Source: Rhizobium leguminosarum
Lineage (GTDB): Bacteria; Pseudomonadota; Alphaproteobacteria; Rhizobiales; Rhizobiaceae
Assembly (NCBI RefSeq): GCF_004123835.1
Contig: NZ_MZMU01000003.1
Coordinates: forward strand, 1,588,991 to 1,652,990
DNA length: 64,000 bases
Reading direction: 5' to 3'
The notes beneath the pieces are model-generated. The model had not been told where the DNA came from. It saw only the letters and a program-made list of their open reading frames with translations, and did no database searches. Position 1 is the stretch's first letter, and every line of letters begins with the position of its first letter. A program made the translations under genes and the position numbers. Below, piece by piece: positions 1 to 7,968 of the stretch.

Positions 1-1308
1 CTCGCCATCTTCCTTCTGGTCGGTATAGGCGGCGATGAAACCATCGAAGCGGATGACCGAACCTACGGCGCGAAGCCCGGCTTTCTCGCCCTTGTTGTCG
101 GCGGTGATTTCAGCCGTCGTGCGCTCGATCTCGGCCGACGCCATCTGGCTGGCGATGCCGCGCTTCCAGATCAGCTCGTACAGCCGGATCTGGTCGGCAT
201 CGAGGAATTTGCGCACACGATCGGGCGAACGATAGAAATCGGTCGGGCGGATCGCCTCGTGCGCCTCCTGGGCGTTCTTCGCTTTGGTCGAGTAGAAGCG
301 CGGCTTCTCCGGCATGTAGCGCTCGCCGAACTGATCGACGATGGCGCTGCGCGCCGCGTCGATCGCCTCGGGCGCCATCTGCACGCCGTCGGTTCGCATA
401 TAGGTGATGAGACCGACCGTCTCGCCGCCGATATCGACACCCTCATAGAGCCTCTGCGCGATCTGCATGGTGCGCGAGGCGGAGAAGCCGAGATTGGAGG
501 AGGCCGCCTGCTGCAGCGTCGAGGTCGTAAACGGCGGTCCCGGGTTGCGCTTGACCGGCTTCGCCTCGACCGTATCGACGACATAGCTCGCACCTTCGAG
601 CAAGGCCTTGAGCCGGCCGGCATCCTCACCGTTGCCGATTGCGCGCGGCTGCAACCGTTTGCCGTTCGCCGCAACCAGTCTTGCTTCGAACTCGTCGCCG
701 CGCGGCGTCTTCAGGAGCGCCGAGATGTTCCAGTATTCTTCCGAAATGAAGCGTTCGATCTCGGATTCGCGGTCGCAGACCAGGCGAAGCGCCACAGACT
801 GAACTCGGCCGGCCGAACGTGCGCCGGGCAGCTTGCGCCAGAGCACCGGCGAAAGATTGAAGCCGACGAGATAGTCGAGCGCGCGGCGCGCCAGATAGGC
901 GTCGACCAGCGGCACGTCGATGTCGCGCGGATCGGCCATCGCGTCGAGCACCGCCTTCTTGGTGATCGCATTGAAGACGACGCGCTTGACCGGTTTGCCG
1001 TTCAGCACGCGCTTCTTGTTCAGCATGTCGAGAACGTGCCAGGAAATCGCTTCGCCTTCGCGATCCGGGTCGGTCGCGAGAAACAGGCCATCGGCAGACT
1101 TCACCGCGTCGGCAATGTCTTTCATCCGCTTGGCGGAGGCGCTATCGACCTCCCAAAGCATTTCGAAATCCTGATCGGGGAGGACTGAGCCATCCTTGGC
1201 AGGCAGATCGCGCACATGGCCGAAGGAAGCGAGCACTTTGTATCCCGGACCCAGATACTTATTGATCGTCTTGGCCTTGGCAGGCGATTCCACCACTACA
1301 ACATTCAT
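1..1308 (-). CDS. topA: DNA topoisomerase I, N-terminal part (runs off left edge)
   Basis: Type IA topoisomerase that relaxes negative supercoils through a transient 5'-phosphotyrosine. The reading frame starts at an ATG at 1308 with residues MNVVVVESPAKAKTI, the Toprim opening of TopA, followed by the acidic TDPDREGEA motif. The catalytic tyrosine lies in ITYMRTDG (Tyr303, near 400-402). The frame stays open to base 1, so the end of the core and the C-terminal zinc or basic domains lie outside the window. dprA lies upstream on the same strand, a common rhizobial order. The identification is secure; only the C-terminus is unseen. Confidence 0.96.
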   Translation of the reverse strand, partial: MNVVVVESPAKAKTINKYLGPGYKVLASFGHVRDLPAKDGSVLPDQDFEMLWEVDSASAKRMKDIADAVKSADGLFLATDPDREGEAISWHVLDMLNKKRVLNGKPVKRVVFNAITKKAVLDAMADPRDIDVPLVDAYLARRALDYLVGFNLSPVLWRKLPGARSAGRVQSVALRLVCDRESEIERFISEEYWNISALLKTPRGDEFEARLVAANGKRLQPRAIGNGEDAGRLKALLEGASYVVDTVEAKPVKRNPGPPFTTSTLQQAASSNLGFSASRTMQIAQRLYEGVDIGGETVGLITYMRTDGVQMAPEAIDAARSAIVDQFGERYMPEKPRFYSTKAKNAQEAHEAIRPTDFYRSPDRVRKFLDADQIRLYELIWKRGIASQMASAEIERTTAEITADNKGEKAGLRAVGSVIRFDGFIAAYTDQKEDGE

Positions 1309-1533
1309 GATGATTCTCTAAAAAGGAAACGACGCCAGCGTTGAAGCCAGCGCGACACACACCGCAACATGGATATCGGCCCTCCGACATGGACAGGGAA
1401 ATCGCCGCGGTCAAGGGGTTTGATACAATTTTACCTCTTGCGTCTGCTGCAGCCAAAGCGAGAGTATTGTCAAAATACAATTCCAGATATGCTAAGCAAA
1501 TCGCAAAGCCACCGCCTAATGTCGTCCCCAGGT

Positions 1534-2676
1534 TCAATCGGAAAGCGAGACGAGGCCACCCTGATGCCGGTGCAGCCTGCCGGCAATATCGAGTTCCAGA
1601 AGGATGAGATAGACCGCGGATGCCGACAAGCCGGTATGGCGGATGACGTCGTCAATCTCGACCGGCGTCGGCCCGAGCGCATCGATGAGGCGGTTTCGAT
1701 CGGAATCGCCGGGCGGCACCGACATTGCCTTACCGTCGGGCGCCGGTTCCTCCGCCATCGATGACGGGAACAGGTCGAATTGTGCAAGCGGCGCCAAGGC
1801 CTCGACGACATCGGCGGGTGCGGTGACGATCGAAGCGCCGTCCTTCAGCAGGCCGTTGGTGCCATGGCAGCGCGGATCGAGCGGCGAGCCGGGCACGGCA
1901 AACACCAGGCGGCCGAACTCGCCGGCAAGCCGCGCCGTGATCAGCGAGCCCGAACGCGTCGCCGCTTCGATGACGACGAGGCCGAGTCCGATGCCGGCGA
2001 TCAGCCGGTTTCGGCGTGGGAAGTCGCGGGCGCGGGGTTCCCAGCCGAAGGGCATCTCGCTCACCGCCAGGCCATTGCCACTGGTTATCTCTTCGAGCAG
2101 GCCGATATTCTCCGGCGGGTAGGGCTGGTCGAGGCCGCCGGCGAGTGCTGCGATCGTGCCTGTGTCGAGGCTTGCCCGGTGGGCAGCGGTGTCGATGCCG
2201 CGCGCCAGGCCGGAGACCACGGTATAACCCGCCCGGCCGCAGTCGCGCGCCACCATCGCCGCGAATTTCGCGCCCGCGATCGAGGCGTTGCGCGAGCCGA
2301 CGATGCCGACGGCCGGTCGTTTGGCAGCGGCAAGCGCGCCCTTGACGGCCAGAAGCGGCGGTGCGCCGTCGATCTGCTTCAACGCTTGCGGATAGTCCGG
2401 CTCACCGATGCCGACGAAGCGGGCGCCGAAGCGACGTGCCGCCTCCAGTTCCCGATGCGCCTCGGCCTCGCTGGCGATGCGGATTGCCCGTATGGCGCCG
2501 CCACGCGCCGAAAGCTCCGGCAGCGCGGCAAGCGCTGCCTCGGCCGAGCCGAAATGATTGATGAGGTCGCGAAAGGTGGCAGGGCCGATATTGTCGGAAC
2601 GGATGAGACGCAGCCAGGCAATTCTTTGCCGCTCGGTCAGCACGACGCCCTTTGATCCGGCGCTCAGCGCATCCAT
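1534..2676 (-). CDS. dprA: DNA-processing protein DprA/Smf
   Basis: DprA binds incoming single-stranded DNA and loads RecA during natural transformation; its role in non-competent rhizobia is unclear. The Rossmann-like core shows GIVGSRNAS and [16 protein letters not shown], then [11 protein letters not shown], and a C-terminal winged-helix segment follows (about residues 320-380). The start at 2676 ([10 protein letters not shown]) is preferred over an open extension upstream because it overlaps the plsY stop by one base (TAATG), a translational-coupling arrangement, and because the upstream extension would lie inside plsY. Length is 380 aa, normal for the family. Confidence 0.93.
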   Translation of the reverse strand: MDALSAGSKGVVLTERQRIAWLRLIRSDNIGPATFRDLINHFGSAEAALAALPELSARGGAIRAIRIASEAEAHRELEAARRFGARFVGIGEPDYPQALKQIDGAPPLLAVKGALAAAKRPAVGIVGSRNASIAGAKFAAMVARDCGRAGYTVVSGLARGIDTAAHRASLDTGTIAALAGGLDQPYPPENIGLLEEITSGNGLAVSEMPFGWEPRARDFPRRNRLIAGIGLGLVVIEAATRSGSLITARLAGEFGRLVFAVPGSPLDPRCHGTNGLLKDGASIVTAPADVVEALAPLAQFDLFPSSMAEEPAPDGKAMSVPPGDSDRNRLIDALGPTPVEIDDVIRHTGLSASAVYLILLELDIAGRLHRHQGGLVSLSD

Positions 2677-3296
2677 TATCCCTTTGCCCCGATCTTGCTT
2701 TCCGTCCCGCCCATCAGGCGCGAAATATTCGCCTTGTGCTTCCAGTAGGAGATGAGGGTCATGATCGCCATCACTGCCGCAACCTTTTCGTTGCCCAGTA
2801 TCCACAGCGCAACTGGAATGACAAGCATGGCAACCAGCGCCGACAGCGAGGAGTAGCGGGTGGTGAAGGCGACCGCCAGCCAGACGGCGGCGAAGAGCAC
2901 GACCATGATCGGGGCGACGCCGAGCAGAGTGCCGATATAGGTGGCGACACCCTTGCCGCCTTTGAAGCCGATCCAGACCGGGAAGAGATGCCCGATGAAG
3001 GCGAAAAAGCCGGCGATGATCGCGGCCTCCTCACCGAGGAAATAGCCGACGACCCAGGCCGCGGCCGATGCCTTCAGCGCATCGAGGAGCAGTGTCACCG
3101 CGGCGAGCGTCCGGTTTCCTGTTCTCAGCACATTGGTCGCGCCGATATTGCCGGAGCCGATGCTGCGCACGTCGCCGAGGCCGGCGGCGCGCGTAAGGAT
3201 CAGGCCGAACGGGATCGAGCCGAAGAGATAACCGATAACGGCGGCGGCAAGCGCGATCGGCAGTGTGATCTGCCATGACATGAGATTGGATAACAT
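2676..3296 (-). CDS. plsY: Glycerol-3-phosphate acyltransferase PlsY
   Basis: Inner-membrane enzyme that transfers an acyl group from acyl-phosphate to glycerol-3-phosphate, the first step of phospholipid synthesis. It is 206 aa with several hydrophobic segments and the three family motifs: [19 protein letters not shown], and [18 protein letters not shown]. The start at 3296 is supported by a GAGGGGG ribosome-binding sequence a few bases upstream; the internal Met at residue 6 has no such site. It overlaps dprA by one base and is probably cotranscribed with it. Confidence 0.95.
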   Translation of the reverse strand: MLSNLMSWQITLPIALAAAVIGYLFGSIPFGLILTRAAGLGDVRSIGSGNIGATNVLRTGNRTLAAVTLLLDALKASAAAWVVGYFLGEEAAIIAGFFAFIGHLFPVWIGFKGGKGVATYIGTLLGVAPIMVVLFAAVWLAVAFTTRYSSLSALVAMLVIPVALWILGNEKVAAVMAIMTLISYWKHKANISRLMGGTESKIGAKG

Positions 3297-3374
3297 ATGC
3301 CCCCTCAGCCTCTCCGTGGCCTATCCTTGAGTCAGCCTTCTCCCGCTGGGGGATGGACGGCGATCGTGTCGGTT

Positions 3375-4664
3375 CTAAATTGCGTGGACAAGCTTTCCCG
3401 AGACGTATGTCGCGACCGCCCGCCCACTGAAGCGCGCATCCTCGAACGGCGTATTCTTCGAGCGGGAGAGAAGCATGTCTTTGGCGACAAGCCAAGGCTC
3501 ATCGAGATCGATCAGCGCGATATCGGCCGTAGCGCCCGGCTTCAGCGTGCCGGCATTCAGGCCGAAAATCTCAGCGGGGCGGGTGGACATCGCGTCGATC
3601 AGGCGCATCAGGCTCACCTGGCCGCCATGGTGAAGCCTGAGCGCTGCTGCCAGCATGGTTTCGAGGCCAATCGCGCCATCCTCCGCCTCGCCGAAGGGCA
3701 GGCGCTTCGTATCGACGTCCTGCGGGTCATGCGAGGAGACGATGATATCGATCGCGCCGCTCGCAACGGCGTCGGCCATCGCCACCCGGTCGTCTTCCGG
3801 GCGCAGCGGCGGATAGAGCTTGAAGAAGGTGCGATATTCGCCGATGTCGTTTTCGTTGAGCGCCAGATTGTTGATCGAGATGCCGCAGGTCACCTTGGCG
3901 CCGCGGCTGCGGGCGCGCTCGATCGCCTCGACCGATTCCGGCACCGAGATCATCGCGGCGTGATAACGACCGCGCGTCAGCTGCGCGATCCTGAGATCGC
4001 GTTCGAGCGGGATGAGCTCGGCTTCCCTTGGAATGCCGGAGAGCCCGAGCCAGCTGGCAAAAAGCCCCTCATGCATGACGCCGTTGGCGCCGAGATATTT
4101 GTCGCGCGTCTCGCAGGACACGACAGCGCCGAATTCGCGCGCATAGGTCATGATCCGGCGCAGCACCTGCGTGTCGTGGACACTGGAATGGGCATCGGTG
4201 AAGGCAACGGCGCCCGCCTGCATCAGCAGGCCGATCTCCGTCATCTCCTCGCCGGCAAGGCCCTTGGTGATGGCGGCTGCCGGATAGACGTTGACGGCGG
4301 CCGTATCCCGCGCCGTCTTCTTGACGAATTCGACGAGCGCGATGTCGTCGATGATGGGATCGGTGTCCGGCATCATGATGATCGAGGTGACGCCGCCGGC
4401 TGCCGCCGCCCGGCTCGCCGAGGCGATCGTCTCGCGGTGCTCGCCGCCGGGTTCGCCGACATGGACGCGCGCATCGACAAGGCCGGGCGTCGCGACAAGG
4501 CCCGTGCAGTCGCGGATGACGGCGCCTTCCGGCGCGCCCTGGTTCAGCGCCTTGTGGCCGGCGGCGAGAATCATGCCGTTTTCGGCAATGATCGTCCCGA
4601 CCTCGTCGAGATTGCGCGATGGATCGATGATGCGGACGTTCTTGAGGACGATCGGGTTGCTCAT
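3375..4664 (-). CDS. pyrC: Dihydroorotase-like protein, probably non-catalytic PyrC'
   Basis: A 429-aa member of the dihydroorotase branch of the amidohydrolases, coupled to pyrB by a 4-base ATGA overlap. The fold markers are present ([31 protein letters not shown]), but most metal-site residues are changed. The usual D-x-H-x-H is D64-A-R66-V-H68, so the first His is Arg. The usual His of the HxED loop is absent ([10 protein letters not shown]), TPHH reads SINN, and TDHAPH reads SSHDPQ. This is the pattern of the inactive PyrC' of Pseudomonas, which serves as a structural partner of aspartate transcarbamoylase. I infer the same here; an active dihydroorotase should be encoded elsewhere. Confidence 0.88.
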   Translation of the reverse strand: MSNPIVLKNVRIIDPSRNLDEVGTIIAENGMILAAGHKALNQGAPEGAVIRDCTGLVATPGLVDARVHVGEPGGEHRETIASASRAAAAGGVTSIIMMPDTDPIIDDIALVEFVKKTARDTAAVNVYPAAAITKGLAGEEMTEIGLLMQAGAVAFTDAHSSVHDTQVLRRIMTYAREFGAVVSCETRDKYLGANGVMHEGLFASWLGLSGIPREAELIPLERDLRIAQLTRGRYHAAMISVPESVEAIERARSRGAKVTCGISINNLALNENDIGEYRTFFKLYPPLRPEDDRVAMADAVASGAIDIIVSSHDPQDVDTKRLPFGEAEDGAIGLETMLAAALRLHHGGQVSLMRLIDAMSTRPAEIFGLNAGTLKPGATADIALIDLDEPWLVAKDMLLSRSKNTPFEDARFSGRAVATYVSGKLVHAI

Positions 4665-5617
4665 GCCATCATTCCATCGCTTCGGGGACCCTGGTTCTGC
4701 GAGACGAGCAGCGTCTCCATGACGGCCATGCGCACAGCGACCCCCATTTCCACCTGTTCGGCGATGACGCTCTGCGGCCCGTCCGCCACTTCCGAGGCGA
4801 TCTCGACTCCGCGGTTCATCGGGCCGGGATGCATGACCAGCGCATCATCCTTCGCTGCCTTCAGTGTTTCGGCGTCGAGCCCGTAGAAGTGATAATATTC
4901 GCGCACCGAGGGCACGAAGGCGCCGGACATGCGCTCGCGCTGTAGCCGCAGCATCATCACCACGTCGGCGTCCTTCAGCCCTTCCTTCATCGAATGGAAG
5001 ACCTCGACGCCCATCTCGGCGATGCCGGCAGGCAGGAGGGTCGCTGGCGCAACAACACGGACGCGGGCGCCCATCGCATTGAGCAGCAGGATATTGGAGC
5101 GCGCCACCCGCGAATGCAGCACGTCGCCGCAGATCGCCACGATGATGCGCGAAAGCTTGCCTTTGGCACGGCGGATCGTCAGCGCGTCGAGCAGTGCCTG
5201 GGTCGGATGTTCGTGCTGGCCGTCGCCGGCATTGACGACCGAGCAGGAGACCTTCTGAGCGAGAAGGGCGGCCGCACCCGCGCTCGAATGGCGGATCACC
5301 AGCACGTCGGGGCGCATCGCGTTCAGCGTCATCGCCGTGTCGATCAGCGTTTCGCCTTTCTTCACCGAGGAATTGCCGACCGACATGTTCATGACGTCGG
5401 CGCCGAGCCGTTTGCCGGCAAGCTCGAAGGAGGCCTGCGTGCGGGTCGATGCCTCGAAGAAGAGGTTGATCTGCGTCAGCCCGCGCAGCGTCGACGTTTT
5501 CTTTTCTCTCTGGCGGCTGATCTTGACGGCCTCGTCCGCCTTGTCGAGAAGATAGGTGATATCCTGCTCGGTGAGGCCCTTGATGCCGATAAGGTGGCGG
5601 TGGGGGAAAAAGACCAT
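4661..5617 (-). CDS. pyrB: Aspartate carbamoyltransferase catalytic subunit
   Basis: Condenses carbamoyl phosphate with aspartate in pyrimidine synthesis. Shown by the carbamoyl-phosphate loop [11 protein letters not shown] (Ser57-Thr-Arg-Thr60), the [12 protein letters not shown] segment and the C-terminal [11 protein letters not shown]. The chosen start (MVFFPHRHL at 5617) has an AGAGG site about 9 bases upstream and gives 318 aa, normal for PyrB; an open extension of 19 residues upstream looks non-coding. Its stop overlaps the start of the PyrC'-like gene, which fits a PyrB-PyrC' complex. Confidence 0.95.
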   Translation of the reverse strand: MVFFPHRHLIGIKGLTEQDITYLLDKADEAVKISRQREKKTSTLRGLTQINLFFEASTRTQASFELAGKRLGADVMNMSVGNSSVKKGETLIDTAMTLNAMRPDVLVIRHSSAGAAALLAQKVSCSVVNAGDGQHEHPTQALLDALTIRRAKGKLSRIIVAICGDVLHSRVARSNILLLNAMGARVRVVAPATLLPAGIAEMGVEVFHSMKEGLKDADVVMMLRLQRERMSGAFVPSVREYYHFYGLDAETLKAAKDDALVMHPGPMNRGVEIASEVADGPQSVIAEQVEMGVAVRMAVMETLLVSQNQGPRSDGMMA

Positions 5618-5796
5618 GACCCTGCCTCTTGCTGTCTCTGGCGGGTCTATAAAGAGTGCTGCCCGCCGGGGCAAGCATGTGCTGTGGGCAAAGGCTTATG
5701 TCCCCATGCATTTTCGCCCGAATTCCGATAGAGCAGAATGAACCGAATCATAACTTCCGGTTTCCCTTTGCCGGGCTCTTACACTAGAAGCGAATT

Positions 5797-7455
5797 ATGA
5801 CCTCCGCCAACCGGACTGACGACAAACTCGCAGAACTCAACCAGCCGAGCCTGTGGTCCGGCATCAACGCCTATCGATCCGATCCGCTAATCGTCGATCT
5901 GACGGCTGCTCTGCCGCGCGGCATCCGCGAAGACCTGGAAAACATGGGCCGCTACGTCACCTCGCCGGAGGCGCAGGAGATGGCGCGCATGGCAAACCAG
6001 GGCGCGCCGCAGCTGCGAACCCACGGTCCGCGTGGCGAGCGCCTCGACGTCGTCGAATTCCATCCTGCCTGGCATGCATTGATGCGCCGCTCCATGTCGG
6101 TCGGCCTGCATTCCTCCGTCTGGGATCCACAGGCCGACACCGACGCCAAGGACGAGGCCCACAAGGTTCGCGCCGCGCGGTTTTATCTGACGTCGCAGCT
6201 GGAATCCGGCCATCTCTGCCCGCTGACGATGACGAGCGCCTCCGTCGCGGCGCTCTCGGCTTCGCCCGCGGTACAGAAGGACTGGGCGCCGAAAATTCTC
6301 TCGCGCAAATATGATTCGTCGAACAAGCCCGCCATGCAGAAATCCGCCGTGACCATCGGCATGGGCATGACGGAAAAGCAGGGCGGCACGGATGTGCGCG
6401 CCAACAGGAGCGCTGCCGAAAAGGTCAGCGAGGGCATCTACCGGCTTTCCGGCCACAAGTGGTTCATGTCCGCGCCGATGAGCGATGCCTTCATCATGCT
6501 GGCGCAGACGAAGGAAGGCATGGGCTGCTTCCTCGTGCCGCGCCTTCTGGAGGATGGTTCCGCCAACGGGCTGCAATTCCAGCGGTTGAAGGACAAGGTC
6601 GGCAACCGCTCCAACGCCTCTTCCGAGGTCGAATTTACAGACACGTTCGGTTTCCTGCTCGGTGGTCCGGATGCCGGCATCCGCACCATCCTCGACATGG
6701 TGACGCTGACCCGGCTCGACTGCGCGCTGGCCTCGTCAGGCATGATGCGCGCCTCGCTCGCCGAAGCTGTGCACCACACCCGCGGCCGCAGCGTCTTCGG
6801 CAAGATGCTCGTCAACCAGCCGATCATGACGCGCGTGCTCGCCGACATGGCGCTCGATGTCGCCGCCGCAACGGCACTGTCCTTCCGTCTAGCCGACGCC
6901 TTCGACAAGGCGCGCGGCAATGCCGAGGAAGCGGCCTATGCCCGCGTCATGACGCCGGTCGCCAAATACTGGTGCTGCAAGATCGCGCCCGCGCTGATCT
7001 ACGAGGCGATGGAATGCATCGGCGGCAACGGCTACATCGAAGAGCGCCCGATCGCCCGCCATTACCGCGAGGCTCCCGTCAACGCCATCTGGGAAGGCTC
7101 CGGCAACGTCATGGCGCTCGACGTGCTGCGCGTGCTCAACCGCGGCAAGGATCTGTTCGAAACGGTCTTTGCCGGCCTTGCCCGCGATCTCGGCCCTGCC
7201 GGCAAGAAGACGATCGACGTGCTGCGCGCCGCAATCGCGCTGTGCGAACAGGATGAGGGCGCCGCACGCCTGCTCGTCGAGCAGCTGGCGCTCGCCGCCG
7301 GTGCAGCCGAACTCTATCGCCTTGGGGCAGGGCGCATTGCCGATGCCTTCATCGAGACGCGTCTTGCCGGCGGCTGGCGCTCCACCTACGGCATGCTCGA
7401 TTCCCGCTTCGACGCCAGCTACATCGTCGACCTGCTCTATCCGCCGGCGGCCTGA
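5797..7455 (+). CDS. aidB: AidB-like acyl-CoA dehydrogenase
   Basis: A 552-aa flavoprotein of the acyl-CoA dehydrogenase superfamily, matching the AidB subgroup by length and by its N-terminus (NQPSLWSGINAY, RSDPLI). Features include GMGMTEKQGGTDVRAN, the FAD/substrate segment SGHKWFMSAPMSDAF, and the C-terminal IGGNGYIEERPIARHYREA. In E. coli AidB belongs to the alkylation (Ada) response and binds DNA as well as FAD; no Ada-regulated promoter can be recognised here. It is divergent from pyrB with about 180 bp between them, and is followed by a palindromic repeat region. Confidence 0.9.
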   Translation: MTSANRTDDKLAELNQPSLWSGINAYRSDPLIVDLTAALPRGIREDLENMGRYVTSPEAQEMARMANQGAPQLRTHGPRGERLDVVEFHPAWHALMRRSMSVGLHSSVWDPQADTDAKDEAHKVRAARFYLTSQLESGHLCPLTMTSASVAALSASPAVQKDWAPKILSRKYDSSNKPAMQKSAVTIGMGMTEKQGGTDVRANRSAAEKVSEGIYRLSGHKWFMSAPMSDAFIMLAQTKEGMGCFLVPRLLEDGSANGLQFQRLKDKVGNRSNASSEVEFTDTFGFLLGGPDAGIRTILDMVTLTRLDCALASSGMMRASLAEAVHHTRGRSVFGKMLVNQPIMTRVLADMALDVAAATALSFRLADAFDKARGNAEEAAYARVMTPVAKYWCCKIAPALIYEAMECIGGNGYIEERPIARHYREAPVNAIWEGSGNVMALDVLRVLNRGKDLFETVFAGLARDLGPAGKKTIDVLRAAIALCEQDEGAARLLVEQLALAAGAAELYRLGAGRIADAFIETRLAGGWRSTYGMLDSRFDASYIVDLLYPPAA

Positions 7456-7550
7456 TCGCCGCCGCGGGAATGATGGTTACTCTTCGCTGGCGTCGAGCCG
7501 AGCGATATCGAAGCGCTTTACGCCGATGGCTGCCCCTCACCCTAACCCTC

Positions 7551-7693
7551 ATAGGCGCTAGGTTAGGCTCTAAGCCGACGGGCAGCCGCGCCTCAACCTT
7601 CGGCCAGGGGTCCACAATATCGGGTCAAATCGACATCCCGGGTTTGATTCACATCCATAGTCTTGGCTGTCTATACCCTAACCTAGCGCCTAT
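7551..7693. repeat. Outer 17-bp inverted repeat of an intergenic element
   Basis: ATAGGCGCTAGGTTAGG at 7551-7567 is repeated as its exact reverse complement at 7677-7693. It sits between aidB and rne beside a second inverted pair (7706-7799). The nesting of short palindromes in an intergenic stretch resembles rhizobial mosaic elements (RIME). The family assignment is an inference, because copies elsewhere in the genome cannot be seen. Confidence 0.6.
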
Positions 7694-7705
7694 GACCCTA
7701 ACCCT

Positions 7706-7799
7706 CTCCCCGTAAACGGGGCGAGGGGACGTACCAAACGCAGCGTCGAGGTTGGGGGAGGCCGGTGCGGCATATCCCCTTCGCCCCGTTTACGGGGAG
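7706..7799. repeat. RIME-like long inverted repeat
   Basis: CTCCCCGTAAACGGGGCGAG and the following bases (7706-7729) pair with 7775-7799, differing by one inserted T. Each arm contains its own small palindrome, CCCCGTAAACGGGG. The element lies in the 513-bp gap downstream of aidB and downstream of rne, so a transcript from either strand could fold it into a stable hairpin. No coding sequence is evident in 7456-7968. Confidence 0.65.
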
Positions 7800-7968
7800 A
7801 AGGTGGCGGCAGCCGGATGAGGGGCTGGTCTCGGCGACTTCCCGGGGCCGGGCTCGAAGACGCGCAACAGCAAAGACCACGCTGATTCCAACGATACTCT
7901 CGCCATAAACGAAAATCCGGCCGCGTCGCCGCGGCCGGATATCAATGCTTACGTCCGAAAATTAGCGT

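Noticed and set aside
259..1188. Long plus-strand open frame (309 aa) opposite topA
   Set aside because: It mirrors topA on the other strand; composition is Arg/Asp/Ala-rich without any motif, as expected from the complement of a GC-rich gene.
3297..4886. Plus-strand open frame of 529 aa opposite the PyrC'/PyrB genes
   Set aside because: It spans two real genes on the opposite strand and encodes no recognisable domain.
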